A DNA stretch of 64,000 nt, from assembly GCA_964007475.1 (NCBI GenBank), contig OZ023275.1, positions 9,031,829 through 9,095,828 on the forward strand, written 5' to 3'. The position numbers and the translations under genes are program-made. Below are positions 1 to 11,623 of the stretch, piece after piece; position 1 is the stretch's first letter; the number at the start of each line of letters is the position of its first letter. This DNA comes from Hybos culiciformis. Its lineage: Eukaryota > Arthropoda > Insecta > Diptera > Hybotidae. The notes beneath the pieces are model-generated. The model saw nothing but the letters and a program-made list of their open reading frames with translations, did not search any database and had not been told where the DNA came from.

Positions 1-2412
1 ATATAGTTGGTAGATTAATTCACATGATAAGGATCTCGGATACGCAATTCAGTATCTCTCTGATGCAAAATTCAGTATGCTGAAAATCAATATTCAGGCT
101 TACTGTATTCGACATTGGATGTGTAGTCTGAAAAGCCTTATTTAAACACATATAAAAACATATCTTTCCTGTATCTCGAATACGAGTATGTCGCACACAG
201 AATCCTCGTTTGATTAAAACATTATATTTTTAATACAAAATAAAAAATTTTAAAACTCATTTATATGATAATTAAAAATTTTAATTTTACTTCCTATATT
301 ATATAATTACTAAACATCATATACCTACATATATATACATATACATTATAACCTAGAATTTTGTTATTTTGTATTAAATTGGATTTACATTTAAAATTTG
401 AATATTCTATTCATGCTTAATCTTCTTAAGATTGTTATCACATTCAATAGGATTACTTTTTTTTATATATGACATTAATATTACGAAATAATGGGTGAAA
501 AAGCTAAATCATTATTTCTTCATATTCATTCTTAATAAGAGGGCAGAAAAATGTTCCATATATAATAGATAAGAGGCTTATTCGATTATTGAGCAAACCA
601 TATGAATCAATAAAAAACAATTAAAAATTTATAATCCAGATAGAAAAAACCTAAATAACTACACATTTATATAAAATATTGCATGGTATATGTTCCACGA
701 AAAAAAAATCTGTAAGGAATTTGTCCACTGAGATTTCTTTTCTAAAGGATTTTATGCAGAAATGTAGAATTTTATTCCTAGAAAATTTTGTTCACAGTGC
801 AGTGTAATGTTAGATTGTTTGGGATAATTAATCTGACCGGTATAATAAAGTAAGGAAATGAACTGTAGGACTCAATGATTACAAAAGCGTATTTCAACAA
901 CTATTTTTATTGAATTCGAAGATAGATACAATTAAATGTCGTCGGTTTTAACGCACTTAGCATATATGATTAATTATAAAAATCTAAAAAATAAGAACTA
1001 TTACTCATCAATAATTTAATAAGGCGCCCAGGTATTCTCACTTCAACCAGGACACAATATTATTATATATACATCAAAAATATTTACTTCTGACGAAAAC
1101 AATTTTTTCTATCTATTATTTTAACGTTAAATAAATTTGATGGGTAGCAAAAATTCGGCTTTATGTATTTTACAAAAAGTTTATAAGCGAAAATATTCAT
1201 GAATCTATATTCTATAATTTTGAAACTTTTGAATAAGCAACTGACATAATTGGAAATAATGATATACAATATATATATACCAAACAACATTTTTAGCCTA
1301 ATTATAATGACATAATTATGAAATATTGACTTGACATCAAATGTTTATATAAATGTTTATATAACTTACAATTTGACCCTCTTATCGTATTCTGATATCG
1401 TATACTTAGCTAGAAAAAATTTCGGTGTTTTGTCAATTTGGGACTAATGAAGACTTGTTAAAAGTTAAAAGTCATAATTATTCCGAATAAAGTTAACTTT
1501 CCATTTTTAACAAATAAATTTAGTTTAAATATTTTATTTCGTAGATGAAAAACGAATTAGAATTATTTTAAATCATAATGTTCTTTAATAAGATGAAAAA
1601 TAAAAATAAATGTACATTTTTTATTTTTTGCCAGTCTATTGTATCGTCCTTTTTTTCACTCACGTAACTCTTTTTGCAATATTTCGTTTTTGTTGATCTT
1701 TAATTTATTATTATGGCTTTATGATTCTTAATTTTTTTTTTTAAGATTTTGATCACGAAAAAATTATATTTTCCTTTTTTTTATATAAGTATTTTTATTT
1801 TCACATATCATATAAGAAACCATAATAACATTTTAACTATATACACATGTATGATACACTGGGGATATAGTATGCACACCTTTTATTAAAAATTCCATGT
1901 ATAACGAACACATCTTTCAGGAAATAGTTATTTTGATTAATGGAAAACAAAAATATGAATATAAATGTATGTATAGAAAATCAAACAATTTCCACGAAAA
2001 TGAATTTTTAATTATTGTTTTAAGACCTACAGCACAATGGTACAATGAAACAATTTCATCTCGTCATTGATGTTAACTACATATTACAGTTCAATTGCCA
2101 TATTGATAAATTTGGTGAAATAAACTTCAAAAATAAATATAGGGAAGAAAAGCATATAAATTATATAAAGGTTTTAATTATCGAATTAATGTGGCGGAAA
2201 CTTTTTTCTATTCATTTTTTAATGTGAGCTTTATTCTAGATAGAATTAAATCATTATTTAGTTAAATACTCAAGACTCAAGAACATTTTCTCCTATTTAA
2301 TAAAGAAATGTATGAAGAACTTTTGAAGTTTTTTTCAGAATAAAATTCATAGAAATATTGTTCACAAGAACAATGACGAATAATTTTCAACTATTATTAC
2401 AAATGAAGCGAA

Positions 2413-2447
2413 ACAAATATTGATTCCGATTCACAAATATTGATTCC
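2413..2447. repeat. 15-bp direct duplication
   Basis: The word acaaatattgattcc occurs at 2413-2427 and again at 2433-2447, separated by five bases. It looks like a local slippage or patch duplication. No function is implied. Confidence 0.75.
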
Positions 2448-4400
2448 ATGACACCATCAAAATATTAACATAATATTATCTTAATGAAATTTTCAAACAA
2501 AGCATATTTATTGTTTTCTGCTGTTGTTAATGTTAAAAAAAAAAGACCTTTTTCAATTATATGTTTAACTTTTAGCAAATGGAACGTGCTTTATTTTTAT
2601 CACTTTAAAATATTTATAATAATTGCACAAAGATTATTCTAATTAAAAATGCAAATTTATGTTTTCAATTAGATGTAATTTAAAATTGAAGATAATAGCA
2701 TAATGAAATAATAGAGTTTCTTTTTCTTGCTAATTACGATGAAAAATAAAAGTGATAAAAAATTTCAAGATAATTTTAATAAAATTCATTCTAGAAAATT
2801 TATTTAAGAATTAAATTAATTTGAAACTGTTAGTTTTAATACGGCGCGAAAGCGCAGCTCGATTGATTGAACTTTTTTTGTGTTGGAAATCGAACAAAAA
2901 AAATTTTATGAGAAAATTCAATTTTATGATTACTAATACTTTATTTAAAAAATTTTCATTTGCACGTTAAAAATATTTTTTTTCTTTCAAACAAACCAAT
3001 GATAATGTAACATACATTCAATACATAAATGTAATTCATACATAAATAGTCTGCTCCATTGAAGTCAGCTTAGAAATGTACAAAAAAAAAACTTTTCTAT
3101 TATGAAAACTTTCCAACTAATTTTTTTCATAAAAATAAACAAAATCTCCAACTTTAACTGAAATAAATCAGAAAGTTTTTTTCTTGAAACTACATGTAGT
3201 ATTTTTTTGAAATAACTAAATACACCCCTATATATATATTATTTTGTTATATGCTCAGTAAATGTTTAATTTTTTTTCATAATTTTATTAGTATGTGGTC
3301 CAAAAATCAGTTGGGCAAATATTTTTAACTCCTGCAAAAAAAAAAAAAAAACTCATAATTAAAAAGTTATAAAAGTTAAACATAATAAAAGCAAAAAGTT
3401 AATTCTCTCATCCTTTATATGTTTACAGTATAAAACTAATATAAATTATATAAACTATAAATAGACTTTTTTATTTTTCAACATAGATATTATAATAATA
3501 TTTTGGAAATTATTAATATTTTGCACCAAAGGTATTGTATTATTTTTCCCTAAAATTAAGCTCATAAAATTTTATATTATTTTCGGAAATTACTATTTTT
3601 CATCTAAAGGTTTTAGTCATCATTGTGTATTTATAAAATTAATAAATATTATACTTTTTTTGAAATATTTATTTGAAATTTCTATACAGTTTAACATTTT
3701 TAATTACAAATTATATTTTGTAAATATCGTGGTTTTAATTTCCAACTCGAAATTTTTTCACTATCCATATGAAAACTTTAACAGCTGGTGTTGTTTTAAA
3801 GATCTTTAAAACTGATGTTCAAATAGATGCTATTTTTTAATTAAAATATAGAAAAGATTCCTCTCAAAGAAAGATCGTTCACACTTTTAGCTAATACATG
3901 CTTTAATTTCTCTACGTTAAATCTAAAATTGTTATGACAGTGTTAAGTTCAATAAAAAAATTACTTTTGTATTATAATAACACTAACATTATTTTATAAA
4001 TTATAATATTATAATAATATTTTGTCGGCCATAATCTTTTTTTTTTTAAACAAAAATTCAATTAGTTCTTAAATAAACATTGAACGTACATATATGTTAA
4101 TAAGGATATTAAGAACATAATAATTATTATTGATAGTATTTATTAACTCTTAATTGTATATTTATAGAGCACTTAATTTTAAAAACCTTAATTATTTATT
4201 TATGTAAATATTAATGTATATATACCAACATGTTTATCATTCTGGTAAATATGAATATCTGAACAGCATAAACAATAATGTTATAATTTTTAAACTTTTA
4301 TCCAAATATTTTTCGATTCAAATGTAAGTGGCAAACATTAGTTTCCAATTTCCTTGAGACCCTTTTTTAGACAATTTTTAATTATTATGACTTCACACAT

Positions 4401-4456
4401 TCACAGTATCTTGTTACTTTCACAGTATCTTGTTACTTTCAAGTATTTTGTTACTT
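4401..4456. repeat. 19-bp tandem repeat, three copies
   Basis: The unit tcacagtatcttgttactt is present twice in perfect tandem (4401-4419 and 4420-4438). A third, diverged 18-bp copy follows (4439-4456, tcaagtattttgttactt). This is a short minisatellite, the clearest tandem array seen in the first 10 kb. Confidence 0.85.
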
Positions 4457-5440
4457 TTAGAGAAAAAAAAAATTGACAATCGAAGACAAAATACATATTT
4501 GAAATGTCTGCTTCTTGAAATTAAAGTACAAAATATCCTTTAAAATGTATTGAACAGAGAATGTCTTTATTTCTATATAATCAAAATAATATTAAAATTT
4601 AATTACAAAAATTATTAAAGAAAATTATTGAAACAGTTTTAAAATGTAGACATAAAATATTTATCAGTACTACAATTTTTTTAAGATTAATTGAGTAGTA
4701 AGGTTGAAAATCGATTTTTACGGTACTTTTTATTCAGATACCTAAATTATGTGGGACCAACCCATAACGAAATGAAGCAAAAATGTAAAAAAATTTGATA
4801 AATAAATATTAAAAGGTAGATACATACATATATTATGTATTATGGAAAATTACTGCGTGATTTCATTAAAGCCCATTTATATACTGAATTTTACCGCCGG
4901 TACTGGTAGGAAAGTTTTAAAGAAAATATTTTCAAAATTTGAGCAGAGCTATCTGTACGGAAAACATTTAAAAATTTCTTTATTTCCATAAATATCCTAA
5001 AGCGCCAAATTCTTAATGTTTTATTTTATTTCACATTTTTTTGCTTGTTTGCTTGTTTTTTTAATTTAAATATGATTATGCTAATTGTGCAAAAACATTT
5101 AACTTGAAAATTAGAAATAAAAGAAATTAATTATCATCATTTATTTTTCAAAACACAAATATTTTGTTCATTTTGTATAAGAAATTAAAAAAAGAAATAA
5201 AATTCATGTAAGTTGAAAATTTTCACGTTAACATCAACACTTTTTGAGAACAATTTGACAAAAATTTAACATGATTTAATTCTTTCTTTAAAATATAATG
5301 TATCAGAATAATATTGTCAAATTCTTATTTGGCGTTAAATTTAATGATATTTTATGCGTTAATGTACCTAATTATATAAAAGATTTTCAAGGAAGAAAAT
5401 TCAATTTCTTTTGGGAGCAGTTGAATATTTGATCATATAA

Positions 5441-5854
5441 TGAGCCGTTTATTTTGAAAGTGGTTTCAGTCCATTTGTTCTTGTATTTAGATATTTAAAG
5501 GTTTGTGTTCGAATTGATTTAGAAATATTGGTAACTGGTATTAAGTCGCTTTCATGTTTTTATGACCTTAAACATGTTAGATTATAAAATGTAATATCTT
5601 TTATAAACATTATTTGCATTACCTTGAACTTTTAAAATACTGATATATTAAAATAACTTAAAAATATTTTTTTACAGACATTAATATTTCCATAAACTAA
5701 TTTTCAAGTGTAAAAATCAAAGCGATTTTAATGATACTAGACTTTTATAAATTATTTATAAATAAAAAGATTATATAGGATTGTGTTTATTGTTATCATT
5801 AACTATTTTTTTTTTGGAAAATGGACTTAAACCACTTTCAAAATAAACGGCTCA
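5441..5854. mobile_element. MITE-like element with 36-bp terminal inverted repeats
   Basis: The left end (5441-5476) begins TGAGCCGTTTATTTTGAAAG and its reverse complement closes the element at 5819-5854. The two 36-base arms differ at a single position by eye (gtttcagtcc versus gtttaagtcc). The 414-bp interior is A+T-rich and holds no transposase-like frame, so this is a non-autonomous inverted-repeat element. The flanks do not give a convincing target duplication; only an AA dinucleotide is shared (5439-5440 and 5855-5856), so the superfamily is left open. The near-identity of the arms suggests either a fairly young insertion or arm correction. Confidence 0.85.
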
Positions 5855-6960
5855 AATGTAGAAAATACATTATTATGTGTAGTATGCTATAGGCAAATAA
5901 GCTTTAATTTTAGATTAAAATTATCTTCGTGTTTTTAAAACTTCATTAATACCAAAACGTAAACCATGAGTAGTTTAAGCGAATTTATTATAACCTACGT
6001 AATATTTTCCTAGTCAAATTATTTTTTTCATTAGAAGGAAACATCTCAACTTTAACACTTTAAAGATATCATGTATCTTTTTCTGTAAAAATTTTCAATA
6101 TGTATAATATACATCAATAACATAATACAATAGTGTATCAAAAAAGTAAATAATATGCTAATCAGAATCTAAGTGGTTTTCAAATATTTTCCAACAAATA
6201 AAAATAAACAAATATAAAAAGGAGTTACAAATAAACTTTAGTCCACAATAATGTTAATTTTATTTGAATAGCCACTAGAAAAAGTAAATAAAATTGTTTA
6301 ACAAAAAATTCAATTTCATTTTATTCAATTCATTTTTAACCTTCATTGTGTTTTTTTTTTTATTGTTCCTGTATATGTAAACATATAATGAGCTTTGAAT
6401 AAACTATCTGCGTATAATAAAATCGTGTTATGTACATACAATACATAGATATTCACGCATATCTTAAATATAAATATTTGATATTATTTATGCAAAACAC
6501 AAAATATATTTTTCAATGTAAAAAAATCGTACAAATTTAGGTTAAATCTAAACTATTTTTAAAATGAAAATTCCAATTTAAATTTTTACGCAGTATTAAA
6601 TTTAAACAAAATGTAGAATCATCATAATAATATTGAATAGAATAAAAATTTTGCCCAATTTTTAATCTCATTATAATTGATATCGTATTTGTATGTTAAT
6701 ATTATGTGTATCAAGTTTTTGAATATATGTACAACTAGATACTACATTACTTAATATTTAATTAAAAGATGATAACTTAATCTTTTATAATGCTTAATTA
6801 ATAAACTATATTAACTATGAGACATCGACTACCAAAAATTTCTGAGGTTAAAATAAGAATATTTATGTGAAATTGTTTTTAATAAATCAAATATAAAAAA
6901 ATACATAACATAATATTTAAAGTAAATTATTTAATTTAAAATTTTTAGTTTATTATATAT
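5855..6960. other. A+T-rich non-coding stretch
   Basis: This is spacer between the 36-bp inverted-repeat element and the hAT end at 6961. It contains poly-T and poly-A tracts and no frame that looks coding. I see nothing else in it. Confidence 0.6.
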
Positions 6961-6976
6961 CAGGGATGGCCAACAC

Positions 6977-6992
6977 GTCGATCGCGATCGAC
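6977..6992. repeat. 16-bp perfect palindrome in hAT subterminal region
   Basis: GTCGATCGCGATCGAC equals its own reverse complement. It is followed by a related half, GTCGATC, and by ggtcgatc at 7017-7024, so GATC words cluster in the terminal 65 bases. Such clustering is usual for transposase-binding subterminal motifs in hAT elements. Its G+C content stands out sharply from the surroundings. Confidence 0.85.
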
Positions 6993-7519
6993 CCGTCGAT
7001 CCCGAACCAATTTTTGGTCGATCAATAGGTTGGAGTAGTTTAAGCGATGATGCAAATAGTTACAAACGTTAACACTGTTTATTCAATCTTATTAATTCAC
7101 ATCCTTTTGATGTGTGTCCTTTTCCTCTTAAAAACGATTCATATCTATTGTTCTAAAAAATTAAGGTCACATTTTTTAATAAAAAAAAATAGGTTGGATG
7201 AAAGCATAGCTCTAAAAACTAATGTAATCTTAGTTTTACATACCAAAGAATTTGAAGGAGATCTTAGGAATAGAAGAATCATAAATAGTAATCCAAAATT
7301 ACTAAATGTAGCAAATATTTCTACATACGTTTCATATAAATGGGCAATTTCATTTATAAGGAAGACTAGATATCCTTCCTTTACTCAAGATTTATTAGTA
7401 TTCTCTCGGAGTGGATTTAACAAAATTATGAATGCTTGGTTGAAGACTTGCAGCCTTATATATAGTTTAATATTCCAATTAGTGAGATGCTTAATATTGA
7501 ATATTATCAGCAATTTTCA

Positions 7520-7626
7520 TGTAGTTCGGTTCGTATTTACTATAATAGCTAAGCATAAGCAGTCGTCTAAATGTTTATCAGTTAACCGTGAACGATATTT
7601 TAATTTTATGTAATTCATGTCTCATG
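7520..7626 (-). pseudogene. hAT transposase C-terminal fragment (GTF2I-repeat-like/ZMYM-like hAT group), broken
   Basis: Read on the minus strand from 7618, the frame gives MNYIKLKYRSRLTDKHLDDC and continues LCLAI before a stop at 7517-7519. The pattern (K)YRSRLTDxHLxDCLxLA is the conserved C-terminal part of the dimerisation domain in one group of animal hAT transposases. Those proteins are also annotated as zinc-finger or GTF2I-repeat-like proteins. A stop (tga at 7622-7624) breaks the frame just upstream, and nothing N-terminal is readable, so this is a dead fragment. The matching hAT terminus 550 bp away supports the call. The family assignment rests on motif recognition only. Confidence 0.65.
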
Positions 7627-10600
7627 CCATCCACCAGTTGATGTTTAGATTTTATGTATTAATATTGTTTTTTTTTTAATAATTAAATATTCCATAGAGT
7701 TTAAAAAATTTAATGCTTCGGAGAAATTATATTAATTATACAGCTTTAAAGTAAACATTCATTACCATGTTTAGTCTGTTTAATAATAATGTAGTAAAAT
7801 TATTATTAACTCACTGCCTAAATTTCAGTCAAATATTATTTTCAAAAATAATTGCATTACAATTGTGTTTCTTTTTTTTCCTAAATATATATTGAGTTTA
7901 TAAATCATTTCCTAAACATACAAATTAATTCAATAAAATAACAAAATTTTATGGTATGCTAAATTTTTAGTTTATTTCTCCGACTGCGCCTCAAACCGAA
8001 ACTATATTTATTATAGGAAAATTCTATTCACATTTTAATGAATGAATTTATATAATGATCAAATAATATTATTATATGAATGTCAGTGTAATATCACCCT
8101 GGAATCTAAATATATGTAGAAGAAGTACATACACATATAATGTGCATATATGCATGTACGTAATAATGAAAAATATCATGAGAGAAAAAAAAAACCTAAA
8201 GTAAAATTTATCATCGTGAAAAATAACAAGGAAAACCACTTTTCAACGTCAACATTTTGTGTATTTTGTTTATATGTATGAATATACATACAATGTATGT
8301 ATGTTACATGTTGTAAAATTTCACTTAAGTAGTAAAATTATGAAAAAATAAAGAAGAAAAACTGAATAATAGATACACTTATGAAATTTTATCATAAAAA
8401 CTGAAAAAGTGAATAATAAGAGCTTTAAACGCATAATTCCTAAAAAGGAAAAATCATTATATAGTTTTTTTTTTTTTTTAGTATGTGGTTTATAATATAA
8501 TCGTAAACATTTTAACATTTTTTATGTACATTGTATAACACTACCAGCGTTTTTCTAAGCTAATTCTCCGCACTAAAAAATTATTATTATCTTATTTTTG
8601 TACTTTATTCTGTTACAACAGCGTACTTATATTATAATTATTATTGAGAAACATAGAATGTACATGGAATTTCTTAATAGATTTAAATCAAATTTTCTAT
8701 ATTTAAAAGCAATCCAATACTTGTAAGATGAATGTAATAGTTTTATGATGAAGATACCGGGTACCGATACTTGGAAACATTTTGGTTCCATTTAGATTCT
8801 TTATAAAAAATATAATTACCAAAAAATTCGCACTTTTATTTTTAAACTTTCGTTATATTTAAAGCTCAAAACATAATATCGTGTAACGTCAAGACGTTTA
8901 AGCATAATAGTAATTCGTAATGTGAAACATATTTTCTGGTCGTAATAAAATTTTTGATAGCAAATTTGAAGGACAAATTAAAGTTGGCACTATGACAGTT
9001 TGTTTAATTTATAAATTATTATTTAAAAACAAAATTTGATTAATTCTTATAATCGCAATAACTATCTTAAATATTGAAATATTGAAACAATGTGTAACAA
9101 TGATTTGTTGAAAATTTTATTATTTATGCTTAAAAGAAAATGTTGTATGTACGTTATTGTTCATATAGAAAACCCATAAACAGGTGCAAATTTTTGTACA
9201 CAAACGGAATAGTAAATGAAACATTACTTACAATGGAAAGAAAAGTAAAAAAAAAAAATGTTGTTTTTAAACCAAAGCAATAATCGCAAAGAGAATAATA
9301 CCTTATTGATTTATAGGAAGTACATAACATTAGTGTAACACAAGAAAATATTATGATGTATGGAAGACTCAAACATAAATTTTTTATGATATGCTTAAAT
9401 AAGTATATATTTTTTTTTATATATTTATAGCCTTAAAGCTTAAAGTGCTTAACGTTAGTTTGGTTTGGCCTTACCAACAATAACTATGTTGCAAACATAT
9501 TAACTTTATTACTTGAATCCTAGTTATGTAGTTTTTTATTGAAATATTCAAACTTTATCACTGCTTAATCCATTATTTTATTCACATGAAGAAACCTAAT
9601 ATTGTACTTATGATGGACCGTATAACAGAATATTAGTTTGAATATAATACAGACGATATAGGTAAACACATTTAAACATTAAACAAACTAAAAATAAGTT
9701 TTGAAAACTGAAAAGTGCTATTCAAATGAGACATTATTTAAAGTTTTTACTTTTACCAATAGATTTTTTTTTTTTATTTATTTCGAAAATTTAATGTATA
9801 TGAAATATAATAAAAAACAAAACTTTTTCAATTTCTTTAAAATTTAAGCATTGAAGCATTAAATCTATTTTATCAATATCTCCCATTCAATAAAAGAAAT
9901 TTTCGAATAAAACGATATATAATATGAAAATTTTTTCAGTAACAATAGTTCAATAAAATGCTTCATAAATTTTTTAAAATTTTTATACATTATATACTTT
10001 ATACATATTAGTAATAAAATGATTTTATTTTTTGGTTTCATTAAAAAAAATGTGAAAAGAAAATAAAATTTTAAAATTTCTTGAGAAAGAGCAGTTGTCT
10101 AAAATGTTTTTCGATGATTATTTTAACACAATATTTTGAAAAATCCAAAAATCCAAAAATCATTGCAAAAAAAGGTGTATTTTTAATTATTCTCATACCA
10201 AAACTCAATAATTTGTTGATACTCAAAGTTAAGAATTCAATCTACAAATATTTCTATAAAAAATTACATATTTTAAAATTGAAATTCAAATTCAATGTAC
10301 ATACTTACAAAAAAGAAGGACACTTTTTAATTAGAACAAAACAACTAAACCAAAAAGCGCAAGAGTTCTTCAAATTTAGTCATAATATTATGTCACAATA
10401 ATTACCAAATTCTAATTATAAATGAAACCAAAATATTTTTAATTAGGAAAATAATTTGATTCAAAAACTTAACTTAATTTGTATAATATTTTTTTTTTAA
10501 TTATTTATTATTTTATTATAACAGAATATGCCCAACTTGTTATGTAGTTAGTTGTACAACATAATAAGGGAAATTATGCAGATGTTATATCCTTTTATAT

Positions 10601-10870
10601 TCCGGTTTTATTTTTGTTGACATAATTTTTGATTTTTAATAACTTTATTATGGAATGATGTGGACATAAAGTTTATTTTTGGCAAAAAAAGCAGATGGTA
10701 AAGTTAGAAATATTAAAAAGAATTAAATAATGATCTTATATTTATTTTAGCGTATGGAATAGTAAATAATTATGTACACATTTGCAGTTCAGAATATTAT
10801 ATGCAATATCGTTACTATTTATTTATTGTCGATGCATAACAGTCGACATTTTAATTTACATCGGATATCC
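7627..10870. other. A+T-rich non-coding stretch
   Basis: No gene or bounded element is recognised. The stretch has scattered homopolymer runs and short A+T-rich frames, for example a lysine-rich open stretch at 10081-10401 that opens on TTG rather than ATG. I treat that one as chance. Confidence 0.55.
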
Positions 10871-11110
10871 TACACAGAAAAAAATTTGCTCGTACTCATT
10901 ACGTCAAAAAAGTTCGTTAATGACATTCTCGTTAAGATAACGAAAAATAATGAATAATTACGTTTTTGTAACGTAAATTTCGTTTATTTTCGTATTACGA
11001 ACATTTTTTTCATTTTTAGTACTCGTTAAAAAAGTTCGTTATCGTTAAATACGGGAAACAAAAATTTCAATCCATGCAGAACTTATATTTTCCATTTTAC
11101 ACATTGCCGT

Positions 11111-11119
11111 AAATTTAGT
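11111..11119. repeat. Left 9-bp target-site duplication of nested SINE
   Basis: AAATTTAGT at 11111-11119 is repeated at 11392-11400, directly after the A-rich tail. The TTTAGT part is not explained by the tail itself, which makes a genuine retroposition duplication likely. Confidence 0.75.
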
Positions 11120-11122
11120 TCA

Positions 11123-11176
11123 TAGCTCAGTGGCAGAGTTGATGGATTGCAATGTTTAGGACAGTGGTTCGAAGCC
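11123..11176 (+). promoter_or_regulatory. Internal pol III promoter (A box and B box)
   Basis: The A box TAGCTCAGTGG fits the TRGYNNARNNG consensus and the B box GGTTCGAAGCC fits GGTTCGANNCC. The spacing of about 33 bases between the boxes is normal for tRNA-type genes. Whether it is still transcribed cannot be told from sequence. Confidence 0.75.
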
Positions 11177-11188
11177 ACAAGCGGGCAT

Positions 11189-11391
11189 AAAAAAAATTAT
11201 TAAAAAAAAATTAAATAAAAAAATTTAAAAAATAAATAAAAAAAATAGAAACATAAATAAAAAAAATTAATAAATAAAAAAAATAAATAAAATAAATAAA
11301 AAAAAAATAATTAAAAAAAAATAAAAAAAATAAAAAAATAAATAAAAAAATAAAAAAGAAATAAATAAAAAATTAAATAAATAATAAAAAA
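11189..11391 (+). repeat. A-rich simple-sequence tail
   Basis: This is about 200 bases composed of A runs broken by single T or TT, such as aaataaa and aaaaaatt. It contains only one G and no C in its length. It follows the tRNA-like head directly and ends at the downstream copy of the duplicated site, so it is read as the expanded tail of the retroposon. Confidence 0.8.
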
Positions 11392-11400
11392 AAATTTAGT
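11392..11400. repeat. Right 9-bp target-site duplication of nested SINE
   Basis: This is the second copy of AAATTTAGT; see the left copy at 11111-11119. The sequence after it (ctagtaaaattttgc) resumes the interrupted MITE. Confidence 0.75.
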
Positions 11401-11623
11401 CTAGTAAAATTTTGCTTTCGTATTTGCGGTGTTTTTGCTGAAGAATTTGAAAGGTTTTTGGTTTTGGGGTATAACGAACTTTTTTAACGAACTACGAGCT
11501 TTTTTCAACGAAATGTTCGTTGTAGCCAAAATAACGAATTTTTCGTTGATTTTAACGAATTATTTAGTTATTAGTACGAGCAAATTTTTTTCTGTGTATC
11601 AGTTGCTATGTAAGTGATAATTT

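Larger units (their letters stand above)
1..5440. other. A+T-rich non-coding stretch
   Basis: No gene is supported here. The first ~230 bases are visibly richer in G+C than what follows and carry a repeated word (ttcagtat at two nearby places), which could be the edge of an old repeat that continues outside the window. The rest is A+T-rich with many poly-A and poly-T tracts. Small local duplications occur at 2413-2447 and 4401-4456. A short G+C hairpin with a four-base GAAA loop (gcgcgaaagcgc) lies near 2843-2856. The open frames present are short, hydrophobic or lysine-rich, and look like chance frames in A+T-rich DNA. Confidence 0.6.
6961..7626 (-). mobile_element. hAT transposon relic: 3' end plus transposase C-terminus
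   Basis: On the + strand the element starts CAGGGATGGCCAAC, a typical hAT-type terminus. It is followed by subterminal GATC-rich sequence that includes the perfect 16-bp palindrome GTCGATCGCGATCGAC at 6977-6992. About 550 bp inward, on the minus strand, lies a recognisable hAT transposase C-terminus (see 7520-7626). The orientation is consistent: the minus-strand gene would end before a 3' terminus at 6961. I did not find a matching terminus (GTTGGCCATCCCTG or similar) to the right, so the copy is truncated or its 5' end has decayed. The right boundary given is only the last base I can assign. The 450 bp between the terminus and the C-terminus are not explained and may hold a later insertion. 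Confidence 0.7.
11120..11391 (+). mobile_element. tRNA-derived SINE-like retroposon nested in the MITE
   Basis: The ~70-base head carries both internal RNA polymerase III promoter boxes at tRNA spacing: an A box (TAGCTCAGTGG, 11123-11133) and a B box (GGTTCGAAGCC, 11166-11176). A T-arm-like stem (four of five pairs) surrounds TTCGAAG. The anticodon and acceptor stems do not pair, so it is not a working tRNA gene. After agcgggcat comes about 200 bases of almost pure A with interspersed T (AAATAAA-like), a very long imperfect A-rich tail. A 9-bp repeat, AAATTTAGT, flanks the unit. The layout is a tRNA head, essentially no body and a long A-rich tail, inserted into an older MITE. It could also be described as a retroposed tRNA pseudogene. 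Confidence 0.75.
10871..11598. mobile_element. TA-flanked MITE with 26-bp perfect inverted repeats
   Basis: The ends TACACAGAAAAAAATTTGCT... (10871-10896) and its exact reverse complement (11573-11598) form a 26-bp perfect inverted repeat. If the outer TA is the target duplication, the element proper is CACAG...CTGTG flanked by TA. That arrangement is usual for the Tc1/mariner (IS630) superfamily. The subterminal regions are packed with AACGAA/TTCGTT words in both orientations. There is no transposase frame, so this is a non-autonomous element. A tRNA-headed retroposon (11120-11391) interrupts it; without that insertion and its duplicated site the MITE would be about 447 bp. Confidence 0.88.

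Noticed and set aside
7047..7613. 188-codon + strand open frame starting at ATG as a protein gene
   Set aside because: The opposite strand carries a recognisable hAT transposase C-terminus over its end and a hAT terminus lies just upstream, so the + frame is most simply an antisense by-product. No domain was recognised in it.
10081..10401. 106-codon open frame
   Set aside because: It opens on TTG, is dominated by Lys, Ile, Leu and Phe, and lies in low-complexity A+T-rich DNA. No motif is seen.
11120..11190. Functional tRNA gene
   Set aside because: The A and B boxes are good, but the acceptor and anticodon stems do not pair and a long A-rich tail with a flanking duplication follows. It is a retroposed tRNA-like sequence.
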